From Streptomyces nojiriensis (GTDB lineage Bacteria > Actinomycetota > Actinomycetes > Streptomycetales > Streptomycetaceae), in NCBI RefSeq assembly GCF_017639205.1, contig NZ_CP071139.1, forward strand, positions 4,465,001 to 4,529,000: DNA of 64,000 bases, in the 5' to 3' direction. The notes under the pieces are model-generated. The model ran no database searches, had not been told where the DNA came from, and was given only the letters and a program-made list of their open reading frames with translations. Each line of letters opens with the position of its first letter. Within the stretch, counting starts at the first letter, position 1. The translations under genes were made by a program, and so were the position numbers. Shown piece after piece: positions 15,605-24,598 of the stretch.

Positions 15605-17383
15605 ATGTCCAGGGAGCTCCGCGAGCCCAATGAGAAGCTCGGCGCCGTCCTCGCCCTCGCGGGCATCAGCAACGCGGGGCTGGCCCGGCGGGTCAACGAC
15701 CTCGGAGCGCAGCGCGGCCTGACGCTTCGGTACGACAAGACGTCGGTGGCCCGGTGGGTGTCGAAGGGGATGGTGCCCCAGGGCGCCGCCCCGCACCTGA
15801 TCGCCGCCGCCATCGGCGCGAAGCTGGGCCGGCCGGTGCCGCTGCACGAGATCGGGCTGGCGGACGCCGACCCCGCGCCCGAGGTCGGACTGGCCTTCCC
15901 GCGCGACGTGGGCGCGGCGGTGCGCTCGGCCACCGACCTCTACCGGCTCGACCTCGCCGGGCGGCGCGGCGGTGGCGGGATCTGGCAGTCGCTGGCGGGC
16001 TCGTTCTCCGTGGCGGCGTACGCGACGCCCGCCTCCCGCTGGCTGATATCTCCCGCCGACAGCTCGGTGGCCCGGGAGCCGGCGGGCAGCCGCGCTCCGC
16101 ACCTCACGGCCGGCGCCCCGACGGCCGACGGCACGACACCCGCCGACGCGACGACGGACGACGCGACGACCGGCGACGCGGCGACCGGCAGCACGACGGC
16201 CGGCGACCCGACGGCCGGCACCTCCGCCGCGCTCGACCCCGCGGCGCGGCACTCCATGGTCCAGAGCCCCGTATCGGCGCCCCCCTCGGCTCATGGCGCG
16301 CCGACGCGCGAGGCGACGGCGGCACCAGGTTCCCGGCCCTCCCCTGACGGCCGTACGACCGGCCCGATGACAGGTCTGGCAGGCCCGATGGCGGGACCCT
16401 CGACAGGCCCGCCGTCCACCGTTGTGCCCGCCCAGCCCGGACCCGAAACGCCGCGCGACCACGGCCAGCGCGTGGGCCACAGCGATGTGTCGAAGCTGCG
16501 CGAGGCCGCCGAGGACGCGCGCCGCTGGGACTCCAAGTACGGCGGCGGGGACTGGCGTTCGTCGATGGTCCCCGAGTGCCTGCGGGTGGACGCGGCGCCG
16601 CTGCTGCTCGGCTCGTACACCGACGAGGTGGGCCGCGCGCTGTTCGGCGCGACCGCCGAGCTGACCCGGCTGGCCGGGTGGATGGCCTTCGACACCGGCC
16701 AGCAGGAAGCGGCCCAGCGCTACTACATCCAGGCGCTGCGGCTCGCCCGCGCGGCCGCGGACGTACCGCTCGGCGGCTACGTGCTGGCCTCGATGTCCCT
16801 GCAGGCGACCTACCGGGACTTCCCCGACGAGGGCGTGGACCTGGCGCAGGCGGCCGTCGAGCGCAACCGCGGCCTGGCCACCGCCCGCACCATGAGCTTC
16901 TTCCGGCTGGTCGAGGCGCGCGCGCACGCGAAGGCCGGCGATTCGACGGCGGCCGGGGCGGCGCTGCGGGCGGCGGAGGGCTGGCTGGAGCGGTCCAGGG
17001 AGGGCGATCCGGATCCGACCTGGCTGGGTTTCTACTCATACGACCGATTCGCGGCAGATGCCGCAGAATGCTATCGGGATCTGAAACTGCCCCGGCAGGT
17101 AAGGCGGTTCACCGAACAGGCCCTGTCGCGCCCCACCGAGGAGTACGTACGGTCGCACGGGCTGCGGCTGGTGGTGAGCGCGGTCGCCGAGCTGGAGTCG
17201 GGCAATCTCGACGCGGCGTGCGCGGCGGGCACCCGTGCGGTGGAGGTGGCGGGGAGGATCTCCTCGGCGCGGACGACCGAATACGTACGGGACCTGCTGC
17301 ACCGCCTGGAACCGTACGGGGACGAGCCGCGTGTTGCAGAGCTGCGGGAGCGGGCCCGGCCGCTGTTGGTGGCGCCGGCGTAG
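15605..17383 (+). CDS. Sporulation-associated regulator-like protein (HTH N-terminus, TPR-like C-terminus)
   Basis: The 592-residue protein resembles the sporulation-associated proteins of Streptomyces typified by S. griseus ORF1590. Residues 1-90 form an unusual HTH-like region that ends in WVSKGMVPQG. A long Ala/Thr/Gly/Pro-rich low-complexity segment (about 165-300) has many DGT/DAT-type steps. The C-terminal half (about 300-590) is built of helical repeats like a TPR protein (QEAAQRYYIQALRLARAA). The ATG at 15605 has gaggggtggcg just upstream. A role in timing sporulation is known for the family, not shown here. It is transcribed toward an oxidoreductase gene 74 bases downstream. Confidence 0.75.
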   Translation: MSRELREPNEKLGAVLALAGISNAGLARRVNDLGAQRGLTLRYDKTSVARWVSKGMVPQGAAPHLIAAAIGAKLGRPVPLHEIGLADADPAPEVGLAFPRDVGAAVRSATDLYRLDLAGRRGGGGIWQSLAGSFSVAAYATPASRWLISPADSSVAREPAGSRAPHLTAGAPTADGTTPADATTDDATTGDAATGSTTAGDPTAGTSAALDPAARHSMVQSPVSAPPSAHGAPTREATAAPGSRPSPDGRTTGPMTGLAGPMAGPSTGPPSTVVPAQPGPETPRDHGQRVGHSDVSKLREAAEDARRWDSKYGGGDWRSSMVPECLRVDAAPLLLGSYTDEVGRALFGATAELTRLAGWMAFDTGQQEAAQRYYIQALRLARAAADVPLGGYVLASMSLQATYRDFPDEGVDLAQAAVERNRGLATARTMSFFRLVEARAHAKAGDSTAAGAALRAAEGWLERSREGDPDPTWLGFYSYDRFAADAAECYRDLKLPRQVRRFTEQALSRPTEEYVRSHGLRLVVSAVAELESGNLDAACAAGTRAVEVAGRISSARTTEYVRDLLHRLEPYGDEPRVAELRERARPLLVAPA

Positions 17384-17457
17384 ACCTGTCTTCCGGGGGG
17401 CCGCGTGGCCGCGTTGTCGGTGCCGGGGTGCAGTATGCAGGGGTGGGAGGTGTCAGC

Positions 17458-18660
17458 GTGGGTGGCGGCGTGGACTGCGATGTGCTGGTGATCGGCGGCG
17501 GGATCGTCGGCCTGTCGACGGCGCATGCATTGTCGCGCCTGGCTCCGGGGACCAGGGTCGTGGTCCTGGAGAAGGAGTCGGGCCCGGCCCGGCACCAGAC
17601 GGGCCGCAACAGCGGGGTGATCCACAGCGGGATCTACTACCGCCCGGGTTCCCTGAAGGCGCGCTTCGCGGTGAGCGGGGCCGCGGAGATGGTCAAGTTC
17701 TGCGCGGAGCACGGTATTCCGCACGAGGTGACGGGCAAGCTCATCGTCGCCACGGAGCGGGAGGAGCTGCCCCGGCTGCACGCCCTGGTCCAGCGCGGCC
17801 GGGAGAACGGCATTCCGGTGCGCGAGCTCGGCCCGGCGCAGATCACGGAGTACGAGCCGGAGGTGCAGGGGCTGGCGGCGATCCATGTCGGCAGCACCGG
17901 GATCGTCGACTACGGCCGGGTGAGCGCCCAGCTCGCGGAGTCCTCCGGCGCCGAGATCGTCTACGGCGGCGCCGTGGACCTGATCTCCCGGCGCGCCTCG
18001 GCCGTGGCGGTCCGCACGACGTCCGGCCTGGTGGTCAGGGCGCGGGTGCTGGTGAACTGCGCGGGCCTCCAGTGCGACCGGATCGCCCGCCTCGCCGGGG
18101 ACGACCCGGGCATGCGGATCATCCCCTTCCGCGGCGAGTACTACGACCTGGCGCGGCCGGACCTGGTCCGGGGCCTGGTGTACCCGGTGCCCGACCCGGC
18201 GTTCCCCTTCCTCGGGGTGCACCTGACACGCGGCATCGGCGGCGGCGTCCACGTCGGCCCCAATGCCGTGCCCGCGCTGGCCCGCGAGGGCTACGCCTGG
18301 TCGACGGTGCGGCCCGCGGACATCGCGGACGAGCTCGCCTGGCCGGGCTCCTGGCGGATGGCCGCACGGCACTGGCGGTACGGGACGGGCGAGATCCACC
18401 GCTCGCTGTCGAAGCAGGCCTTCACCCGGGCGGTACGGCGCCTGCTGCCGGCCGTCACGGCCTCCGACCTGCGCCCCGCCGAGGCCGGGGTCCGCGCCCA
18501 GGCCGTGCTGCGCGACGGCACCCTGGTGGACGACTTCCTGATCCGCGACGCCCCGCGCACGGTCCACGTCCTCAACGCCCCCTCGCCCGCCGCGACCGCC
18601 TCGCTCCCGATCGGCCGGGAGATCGCCACCCGCGCCCTGCGGACCCTCGGCTCGTCCTGA
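17458..18660 (+). CDS. lhgO: L-2-hydroxyglutarate oxidase
   Basis: This 400-residue DAO-family flavoenzyme has an N-terminal FAD-binding motif (VIGGGIVGLSTAHAL) and the GRNSGVIHSGIYY segment characteristic of L-2-hydroxyglutarate oxidase/dehydrogenase. The reaction oxidises L-2-hydroxyglutarate to 2-oxoglutarate, a metabolite-repair step. The C-terminal half carries EAGVRAQAVLRDGTLVDDF and a final FAD-contact segment (NAPSPAATASLPIG). The GTG at 17458 is chosen because GGGAGG lies seven bases upstream; another in-frame GTG lies at 17443. The gene ends just before a heptamer repeat and trmB. Confidence 0.88.
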   Translation: MGGGVDCDVLVIGGGIVGLSTAHALSRLAPGTRVVVLEKESGPARHQTGRNSGVIHSGIYYRPGSLKARFAVSGAAEMVKFCAEHGIPHEVTGKLIVATEREELPRLHALVQRGRENGIPVRELGPAQITEYEPEVQGLAAIHVGSTGIVDYGRVSAQLAESSGAEIVYGGAVDLISRRASAVAVRTTSGLVVRARVLVNCAGLQCDRIARLAGDDPGMRIIPFRGEYYDLARPDLVRGLVYPVPDPAFPFLGVHLTRGIGGGVHVGPNAVPALAREGYAWSTVRPADIADELAWPGSWRMAARHWRYGTGEIHRSLSKQAFTRAVRRLLPAVTASDLRPAEAGVRAQAVLRDGTLVDDFLIRDAPRTVHVLNAPSPAATASLPIGREIATRALRTLGSS

Positions 18661-18676
18661 GCCGTCCCGGGAGCCG

Positions 18677-18718
18677 CTGCGGGCTGCGGGCTGCGGGCTG
18701 CGGGCTGCGGGCTGCGGG
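18677..18718. repeat. Six tandem CTGCGGG heptamers
   Basis: Six perfect copies of ctgcggg run head to tail in the intergenic gap between lhgO and trmB. The period of seven and the noncoding location mark it as a slippage-prone tract. No function is evident. Confidence 0.9.
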
Positions 18719-18806
18719 CCGTGTTTCCCGGCTCCGGGGCGGGGCCCCGGCGGCGGTGGCGCTCGCGCGGCGGCTCCCGCACCCCCCGTCGTAGAATCAG
18801 CGCATT

Positions 18807-19619
18807 GTGTCTGAGTCCCTGAACCCCCAGTCGCCCCGCCTCCAGGACGCCGAGCCGGAGACGAACGCGTACGTGCCGCCCAAGTGGCGCACCGAGCCCC
18901 GCTTCCCCGACGGGCCCTCGCCGGACCCGGCCGGCTCGCACCACGAGCGGCGGATCCGGAGCTTCCAGCCCCGGCGCAGCCGGGTCACCACCGGCCAGGG
19001 TGAGGCCCTGAAGCGCCTGTGGGGCACCTGGGGCCTGGACATCGACGGCCACCGGGTCCTCGACCTCGAGGAGCTCTTCGGCGGCCTCCCGGTCGTCCTG
19101 GAGATCGGCTTCGGCATGGGCGAGGCCACGGCCCAGATGGCCGCCGACGACCCCGGCACCGGGATCCTCGCGGCCGACGTGCACACCCCCGGGCAGGGCA
19201 ACCTGCTCGCCCTCGCCGAGCGCGGCGGGATGACCAACGTCCGGGTGGCCAACGGCGACGCCATCATCCTGCTCCGCGAGATGCTGCCGCCCGACTCGCT
19301 GGCCGGCATCCGCGTGTACTTCCCGGACCCGTGGCCCAAGGCCCGCCACCACAAGCGCCGGCTGATCCAGCCCGACTTCCTCACGCTGGCCGCCACCCGC
19401 CTGGCGCCCGGGGCCGTACTGCACTGCGCGACCGACTGGGAGCCGTACGCCGAGCAGATGCTCGAAGTGCTCACCGCGCACCCGGACTTCGAGAACACGC
19501 AGCCCGACGGCGGCTTCTCCCCGCGTCCCGCCTTCCGGCCGCTGACCCGCTTCGAGGGCCAGGGCCTCGACAAGGGCCACCTCGTACACGACTTGCTCTT
19601 CCGTCGCACGGAGAACTGA
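18807..19619 (+). CDS. trmB: tRNA (guanine46-N7)-methyltransferase TrmB
   Basis: The 270-residue SAM-dependent methyltransferase puts m7G at position 46 of the variable loop of many tRNAs. The SAM-binding motif EIGFGMGEA is near residue 100, and the signature YFPDPWPKARHHKRRL is near 175. A basic N-terminal extension of about 75 residues precedes the catalytic domain, as is usual in actinobacteria. The start is a GTG at 18807. A TAGAAT -10-like box (18792-18797) lies only nine bases upstream and no Shine-Dalgarno is seen, which suggests a leaderless or nearly leaderless transcript. The PrsW-like gene follows 43 bases downstream on the same strand. Confidence 0.93.
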   Translation: MSESLNPQSPRLQDAEPETNAYVPPKWRTEPRFPDGPSPDPAGSHHERRIRSFQPRRSRVTTGQGEALKRLWGTWGLDIDGHRVLDLEELFGGLPVVLEIGFGMGEATAQMAADDPGTGILAADVHTPGQGNLLALAERGGMTNVRVANGDAIILLREMLPPDSLAGIRVYFPDPWPKARHHKRRLIQPDFLTLAATRLAPGAVLHCATDWEPYAEQMLEVLTAHPDFENTQPDGGFSPRPAFRPLTRFEGQGLDKGHLVHDLLFRRTEN

Positions 19620-19662
19620 CAAGGTCACCGCGCGTGTCAGACCGGCTCGCTAGGGTCATGGT

Positions 19663-21030
19663 GTGTACCGAGCGCTCCAACTCGTGCTCCCACGTCCGTC
19701 CGGCACGGTCCGCACGTGCGTGCTCCTCGCCCTGCTCGCCGCGACCGGGGTCGCGATCCTCGAACTCGTGCGGGAGCAGACCGGCACCTCCGGCTTCTTC
19801 GTCGGTCTCGGTCTGGCCCTGCTTCCGGTGGCACCGCTCATGGCGGCCTTCCGGTGGCTGGGCCGGGCCGCGCCCGTGCCCTGGTCGCAGCTGCTGTTCT
19901 GCTTCGGCTGGGGTGCCTGCACCGCGGCGCTGATCGCGATACTGGCCAACAACTTCGCCACCGAGTGGATAGCCGCGGCCACCGCCGACGCCTCCGCCGC
20001 CGATCACCTCGGTTCGGTGGCCATCGCCCCGGTGGTGGAGGAGAGCGCCAAGGCGGCCGCCCTGCTGCTGGTGTTCACGTTCCGAAGACGCCATTTCAGC
20101 GGTCCCGCCGACGGGTTCGTGGTGGCCGGCTTCACCGCCACCGGCTTCGCCTTCACCGAGAACATCCTCTACCTAGGCAACGCCTTCGTGGAGGACCTGA
20201 ACGACCGCAGCGGCGTGCTGGAATCGGTGACGGTGGCGACCTTCTTCGTGCGGATAGTGCTGTCGCCGTTCGCGCACCCGCTGTTCACGGTGCTGACCGG
20301 GCTGGGCTTCGGCGTGGCCGCCGTCAGTGCCCGCCGCTGGCTCAGGATCCTCCCGCCGCTGCTCGGCCTGGCTCTGGCCATGGGCATGCACGCGCTGTGG
20401 AACGGTTCCTCGCAGTTCGGGGAGCACGGGTTCTACGTGGTCTACAGCTGCGTGATGGTGCCGGTGTTCGGGCTGCTGGTGTGGCTGGCGGTGCGGATAA
20501 GGCGCGACCGGCTGCGGGCCGTCGAAGGTGAGCTCGCGCTGTACGCGGCCGCGGGCTGGCTCGGTCCGGCCGAGGTCCCGGCGCTGGCCTCGATGCCGGC
20601 CCGGTCACTGGCCCGGGCCCTGGCCCGGCACAGCGGGGGCCGGGCGGCCGGACGCACGGTCGCCCGCTACGAGGCGGACGCGGCGGCCCTGGCGCTGCTG
20701 CGGAACCGGGCACGGCGCGGCGGCCCCGTACGGGAGCGGGATTTCGCGGGCCGGGAGCGGGAGCTGCTGCACCGGCTCTGGCAGTCCCGGGCGACGGCGG
20801 GTCCCGCGCTGGCCCGGGCGGCGGTCATGGAGGAGCTGATCCCCGCCTGGTTCGACCCGCTGGACCCGGAGACCGCGCGGACGGACGTACCCGGCCCGCG
20901 GCGGACGGACCGCGACCGTGGCGCGCCGGACCCGGTCGTCAGACGCTCAAGCCCTTGGAGTTCAGCCACGCCAGCGGGTCCTGCGTCACTCCGCCCTTAC
21001 GTACTTCCAGGTGGAGATGAGGTCCGGTGA
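19663..21030 (+). CDS. PrsW-family intramembrane metalloprotease-like protein
   Basis: This 455-residue integral membrane protein has about eight hydrophobic segments in the first 290 residues. Three PrsW-type motifs are visible: VVEESAKAAALL, FAFTENILYLG and PFAHPLFTVL, with HALWN later. They supply the Glu and His residues thought to bind the catalytic metal. In Bacillus, PrsW makes the first cut of the anti-sigma factor RsiW; the substrate here is unknown. The last 170 residues are cytoplasmic, Arg/Ala-rich and specific to actinobacteria. Its 3' end overlaps the converging M23 peptidase gene by 92 bases, which is unusually long for a converging pair. The start is the GTG at 19663. Confidence 0.85.
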   Translation: MYRALQLVLPRPSGTVRTCVLLALLAATGVAILELVREQTGTSGFFVGLGLALLPVAPLMAAFRWLGRAAPVPWSQLLFCFGWGACTAALIAILANNFATEWIAAATADASAADHLGSVAIAPVVEESAKAAALLLVFTFRRRHFSGPADGFVVAGFTATGFAFTENILYLGNAFVEDLNDRSGVLESVTVATFFVRIVLSPFAHPLFTVLTGLGFGVAAVSARRWLRILPPLLGLALAMGMHALWNGSSQFGEHGFYVVYSCVMVPVFGLLVWLAVRIRRDRLRAVEGELALYAAAGWLGPAEVPALASMPARSLARALARHSGGRAAGRTVARYEADAAALALLRNRARRGGPVRERDFAGRERELLHRLWQSRATAGPALARAAVMEELIPAWFDPLDPETARTDVPGPRRTDRDRGAPDPVVRRSSPWSSATPAGPASLRPYVLPGGDEVR

Positions 21031-21970
21031 CGTTGCCGGTGGCGCCGACGCGGCCGATGGTCTCGCCGGCGCCGACCGCGCCGGAGGTCACCGACATCGA
21101 GGAGAGGTGGCAGTACCAGATCTCCGTACCGTCCGGGAGCTCCAGCACGATCCGGTAGCCGTACGCGCCGGACCAGCCGGCCGAGGTGATCTTTCCGGCG
21201 GCCACGGCCTTGGCCGGGGTCCCGGTCGGGGCCGCGAAGTCGAGGCCGGTGTGGTGGCCGGAGGACCACATGGAGCCGGAGTCACCGTAGTGCGAGGTGA
21301 GGGTGTAGGCGGAGGTGGGCAGGGAGTAGCTGCCGGAGGGCTTGGCGCTCCGCTCCGCCTCGGCCTCGGCCGCCGCCTCCGCGGCTTCCGCCTTGGCCTT
21401 CGCCTCGGCCTCTTCCTTGGCCTTGGCCTCGGCCTGCGCCTTCGCCTCCTCGGCGGCCTTGCGGGCCTCCTCCAGCTTCGCCTTGGCCTCCTGGGCGGCA
21501 GCCTGCTGCGCGGCCTGCTCTGCCTCCGCCCGGGCCTTCGCCTCGGCGGCGCCCTGCTGGGACTCGGCCTGCTGGAGGATGCGGTTGCGCAACACCTCGC
21601 CCGCGTCCGCGCCCTGGGCGGACTGCTGCGCGATGATCCCCGTCCGCCCGGCCGTCGGGGCCGCCGATCCGGAACCGCCGTCGTCCTGCTGGGCCTTGTG
21701 CCCGGTCATCATGTCGGGGAGGGCCGGCAGGGATATCGCGACCTGGGGCCGGTCCTGCGCCGTGGCGATGCCGCCGGCTCCGACCGCCGCGATGACACCG
21801 ACGCCGAGCACGGTGGAGCTGCGGGCAAGTCCCCCGCGCTGCTTGGCGACCCGGTGCTTGCCGCGGACCGGCCGCACCGAATCCTCGGTGGGATTCCACT
21901 CGCCCCAGGCACCCGCGGTGGGCGGCTCCTGGATCTCGGTGCCTTCAGGGGCAGGCAAGTTGGAGGCCAC
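20939..21970 (-). CDS. Secreted or membrane-anchored M23 peptidase (cell-wall endopeptidase)
   Basis: The protein has 343 residues. A basic stretch (PVRGKHRVAKQRGG) precedes one hydrophobic segment (about residues 45-65), so it is exported or anchored. An Ala/Glu/Lys-rich coiled coil (about 110-205) follows. The C-terminal LytM/M23 domain has the zinc ligands in HHTGLDFA and HLHLEV, so it should cut peptide crosslinks in peptidoglycan. The chosen start is the GTG at 21970, with GATGAGGAG about nine bases upstream. The frame extends 72 codons further upstream without a domain. I saw no ydaO-type riboswitch in the 300-bp upstream region, which has no gene. Confidence 0.87.
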   Translation of the reverse strand: MASNLPAPEGTEIQEPPTAGAWGEWNPTEDSVRPVRGKHRVAKQRGGLARSSTVLGVGVIAAVGAGGIATAQDRPQVAISLPALPDMMTGHKAQQDDGGSGSAAPTAGRTGIIAQQSAQGADAGEVLRNRILQQAESQQGAAEAKARAEAEQAAQQAAAQEAKAKLEEARKAAEEAKAQAEAKAKEEAEAKAKAEAAEAAAEAEAERSAKPSGSYSLPTSAYTLTSHYGDSGSMWSSGHHTGLDFAAPTGTPAKAVAAGKITSAGWSGAYGYRIVLELPDGTEIWYCHLSSMSVTSGAVGAGETIGRVGATGNVTGPHLHLEVRKGGVTQDPLAWLNSKGLSV

Positions 21971-22271
21971 CGGGGCACACTCCTCATCGACGCGCAGGGA
22001 CGCGCGCGCGCACGGTGCCGTCTCTTGCGACGGCTGGGACGACCGCGCTGCGTTATCGAAAGGTAATAGAAGTAGGGGAGTGATTCCAAGCTGCTCCGCT
22101 TGATCGTTCCGACCAATCCGCCACACACCGACTGGCTTTGGCCACCCCTCTCCGCCACAAAACGCCGCAACCAGCACAAAAATCAAGCGACTCCCCCATC
22201 CCTCCAGCCACAGGGCTGAAATGACGGTCCGTCAATTCCCTAGCGGAGAGCACTCTTGCGGCTACCGACCG
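21971..22271. other. 300-bp region without a gene
   Basis: This lies upstream of the M23 peptidase gene and downstream of the PP2C gene, both on the minus strand. It is locally AT-richer (around 22130-22220) and probably holds the M23 promoter and leader. No clear hairpin or riboswitch core was found. Confidence 0.4.
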
Positions 22272-23477
22272 TTACATCACGTCGCCGCGGGGCACCACCG
22301 GCACGGTCCGCCGCCGCTCCGGCTCCCGCTCCCCCGGCCGGCCCACAGCGAGCAGCGCCATGTCGTCCGTCGCCCCGCCGCCCGTATGCCGGCGCACATC
22401 GCTGCTGAGCGCGCTGAGCAGCGCCTGCGGCCCGGGGAAGATCCGCCCGCGCAGCCGGTCCGCCGGATCGTAGAACTCCCCCGCCCCGTCCCGGGCCTCG
22501 GTCAGCCCGTCCGTGTAGAGCAGCAGGGTGGTCCCCGCCGGGAAGGCCCATTCCTGCACCAGGTCCGGCCAGCCGCCCAGCTCCCCCATGCCGAGCGGCA
22601 GGGCCGGCTCCGCCGGGGCGAGGACCGCCAGCTCACCGTTCCCGTGCAGCAGCAGCGGCTCGGGGTGGCCCCGGTTGAGCAGTCGCAGCACGCCCGCGCC
22701 CGGCGGGATCTCCCCGAGGACGCACGTCGTGAACCCCTCCACCGCGTCCAGGCTGTCGCGCCGGGTCCCCTCCCGGGCCAGCGCCCGCTCCAGCCGCTGC
22801 GCCAGCGCCTCCAGCGTGGGCTCGGTGTCCGCCGCCTCCCGGAACGCCCCGAGGACCACCGCCACGGCCTCCACCGCCCCCAGCCCCTTGCCCCGTACGT
22901 CGCCCACCGCCAGCCGCACTCCGTACGGGGTCTCCTGGACCGCGTACAGGTCGCCGCCGATGAAGGCGTCCGCCTGCGCGGCCTCGTACCAGGCACAGAC
23001 GTGCAGCCCCCCGATGCGCTCGGCGGGCTTCGGCAGCACCGCCCGCTGCGCGGCCTCGGCGATCCCGCGCGCCGAGGCGAGCTGCGCGCCGCTGCGCCGC
23101 ACCATGCGGTTGATCAGGAGCGCCAGCCCGGCGACGGTCAGTACGGTCACCAGCTCGGTCAGCGCCTCGACCTTCCAGCTGGTGCCGTTGAGGAGGTGCA
23201 GCACGAACACCGCGCACACGGCCAGGGAACCGGTCAGGGCCGTGGCCCAGAGGGTGAACAGCGGGGCGGCGATCAGCGGGGCCGCGGTGAAGAAGGGGGA
23301 TCCCGTGAAGCTGGGCGGGGTCAGCACGTCGAAGACCATCCCGAGGGCGATCAGCACGCCCGGCAGCACCCGCACCACGCGACGGGTCACACCGCTCCCG
23401 CTCCCGCCCGCGCGCCCGCCGTTGCCCTGCCGGCCCAGCCCCACCACGCTGCTCTCCTGCCGCCCGGTCCGCCGCAC
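22272..23477 (-). CDS. Membrane PP2C/SpoIIE-family phosphatase
   Basis: This 401-residue protein has an N-terminal block of three to four hydrophobic segments (about 35-125) and a cytoplasmic SpoIIE/PP2C phosphatase domain (about 145-385). The metal-binding aspartates lie in FIGGDLYAV, LAVGDVRGKG, LYTDGLTEA and GATDDMALL. It resembles the many membrane RsbU-like phosphatases of Streptomyces, which dephosphorylate anti-anti-sigma factors. The annotated GTG at 23477 may be too early. A GTG at 23390 has GGGAGC five bases upstream and begins just before the first membrane segment. Confidence 0.85.
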   Translation of the reverse strand: MRRTGRQESSVVGLGRQGNGGRAGGSGSGVTRRVVRVLPGVLIALGMVFDVLTPPSFTGSPFFTAAPLIAAPLFTLWATALTGSLAVCAVFVLHLLNGTSWKVEALTELVTVLTVAGLALLINRMVRRSGAQLASARGIAEAAQRAVLPKPAERIGGLHVCAWYEAAQADAFIGGDLYAVQETPYGVRLAVGDVRGKGLGAVEAVAVVLGAFREAADTEPTLEALAQRLERALAREGTRRDSLDAVEGFTTCVLGEIPPGAGVLRLLNRGHPEPLLLHGNGELAVLAPAEPALPLGMGELGGWPDLVQEWAFPAGTTLLLYTDGLTEARDGAGEFYDPADRLRGRIFPGPQALLSALSSDVRRHTGGGATDDMALLAVGRPGEREPERRRTVPVVPRGDVM

Positions 23478-23600
23478 GGGTCCGGGCCCGCCGCCTCTCG
23501 CCCCTCAAGGCTGGCGGCAGGAGCATCCGCAGGCGACCTGACGGCGACCGGACGGGTGACGAAGCGTGAGAAGAGCACCCGGCGGGGCCGGAACACGACG

Positions 23601-23632
23601 AAGGCCCGGTTCCTCAAGAGGAACCGGGCCTT
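23601..23632. terminator. Hairpin terminator of the tRNA-fMet gene
   Basis: A 14-base perfect stem (aaggcccggttcct and complement) with a small loop lies 9 bases beyond the 3' end of tRNA-fMet in its direction of transcription. It also precedes the PP2C gene start, so it insulates that gene. Confidence 0.8.
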
Positions 23633-23639
23633 CGTACTG

Positions 23640-23715
<76 letters not shown>

Positions 23716-23789
23716 TCGGTAAACACAACTCTACGCCATCCGGGGGGAGCCGCTTACCAATTAACCGCCGCCCCACCCGCAGGCAGACA

Positions 23790-24311
23790 TCACCGCAGGT
23801 CAAAGCCCCGATCCCGGCGGCGGATCAGCACGCGGGTGGTGCTCCCGTCGTCCTCCCGCACGTCCCGGACGCGGGTGAAGCCGATGCGCTCCAGCAGGAC
23901 CAGGGAGGCCGTGTTGGCGTCGGCCACGGTGGCGTGCACCTCGCTCAGGCCGAGGGCGCCGAAGCCGTACGCGACGATCGCCTCGGCGATCTCGGTACCG
24001 AGGCCCGCTCCCCAGGCTTCGGGAGCCAGGGCGTAGATGATCTCGTGGCCGTCGACCTCGTCGGTCCGCTTGATCTCGGCGTGCCCGACCAGCCGGCCGT
24101 CCCGGCGAACGGCCCACACGTCGAAGAGGTTCTCGGCGTAGACCTTGGTGAAGACCCGCCCGAAGAGCGCCCGGTCCTCGGCCTCGGAGGTGGGACCGTC
24201 CCCCATCCACCGGGACACCCGGGTGTCCTGGAAGAGTGCGACGAAGCCTTCCTCGTCCTCGGGTGTGTACGGGTCGAGGAGCAGGCGTTCGGTACGGAGT
24301 ACGGGCGTCAT
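23790..24311 (-). CDS. GNAT N-acetyltransferase (RimJ/RimL type)
   Basis: This 173-residue GNAT-fold protein starts with the LRTERLLLDPYTPED segment typical of the RimJ/RimL group. The acetyl-CoA-binding loop is in AWGAGLGTEIAEAIVAYGF, and NTASLVLLERIGF follows. Members acetylate protein N-termini, antibiotics or small amines; the substrate cannot be read here. The ATG at 24311 was chosen because MTPVLRTERLLL is the usual family start; an upstream start would add seven residues. It stands alone between tRNA-fMet and a MITE-like element. Confidence 0.85.
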   Translation of the reverse strand: MTPVLRTERLLLDPYTPEDEEGFVALFQDTRVSRWMGDGPTSEAEDRALFGRVFTKVYAENLFDVWAVRRDGRLVGHAEIKRTDEVDGHEIIYALAPEAWGAGLGTEIAEAIVAYGFGALGLSEVHATVADANTASLVLLERIGFTRVRDVREDDGSTTRVLIRRRDRGFDLR

Positions 24312-24427
24312 GGTCGGCGACGCTACCCCCACCGGCCTGCGGGGTCACCGGATTTAGCCGCCACGAGGAAGCGCCCCGTCCGGGGGAATCGGATGACTGC
24401 CGCCGCCTGGACTGCGACCTCTCGCGC

Positions 24428-24598
24428 CCTAGGCCGTCTCTTCCGGATCTTGCCGGGCTCGCGACGTCCGGCACCGCACCTGGCCGCGTTGTCGGGGCGC
24501 CCGAGTACGTCCAGTACACGGCGCGCTCCTCCACCTTGCCATCTACGGCACCGGACGCCGCGGGCTCGGCCGACAAGATCCGAAAGAGACGGCCTAGG
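24428..24598. mobile_element. 171-bp palindromic MITE-like element
   Basis: The element is bounded by 29-base inverted repeats (24428-24456 and 24570-24598) that differ at two positions. The repeats extend inward to about 50 bases with further mismatches and a small gap. Each end runs into CTAG (24429-24432 and 24594-24597), consistent with a duplicated CTAG target. There is no transposase gene. The right end overlaps the TAG stop codon of the adjacent GNAT gene. A third copy of the end lies at 10827-10855. The non-autonomous mobile nature is inferred from structure; a CTAG target would suit an IS5-family enzyme. Confidence 0.72.

Noticed and set aside
21971..22271. ydaO-type (c-di-AMP) riboswitch upstream of the M23 peptidase
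   Set aside because: Cell-wall hydrolase genes in Streptomyces often have one, but the conserved core sequences were not seen on the minus strand.
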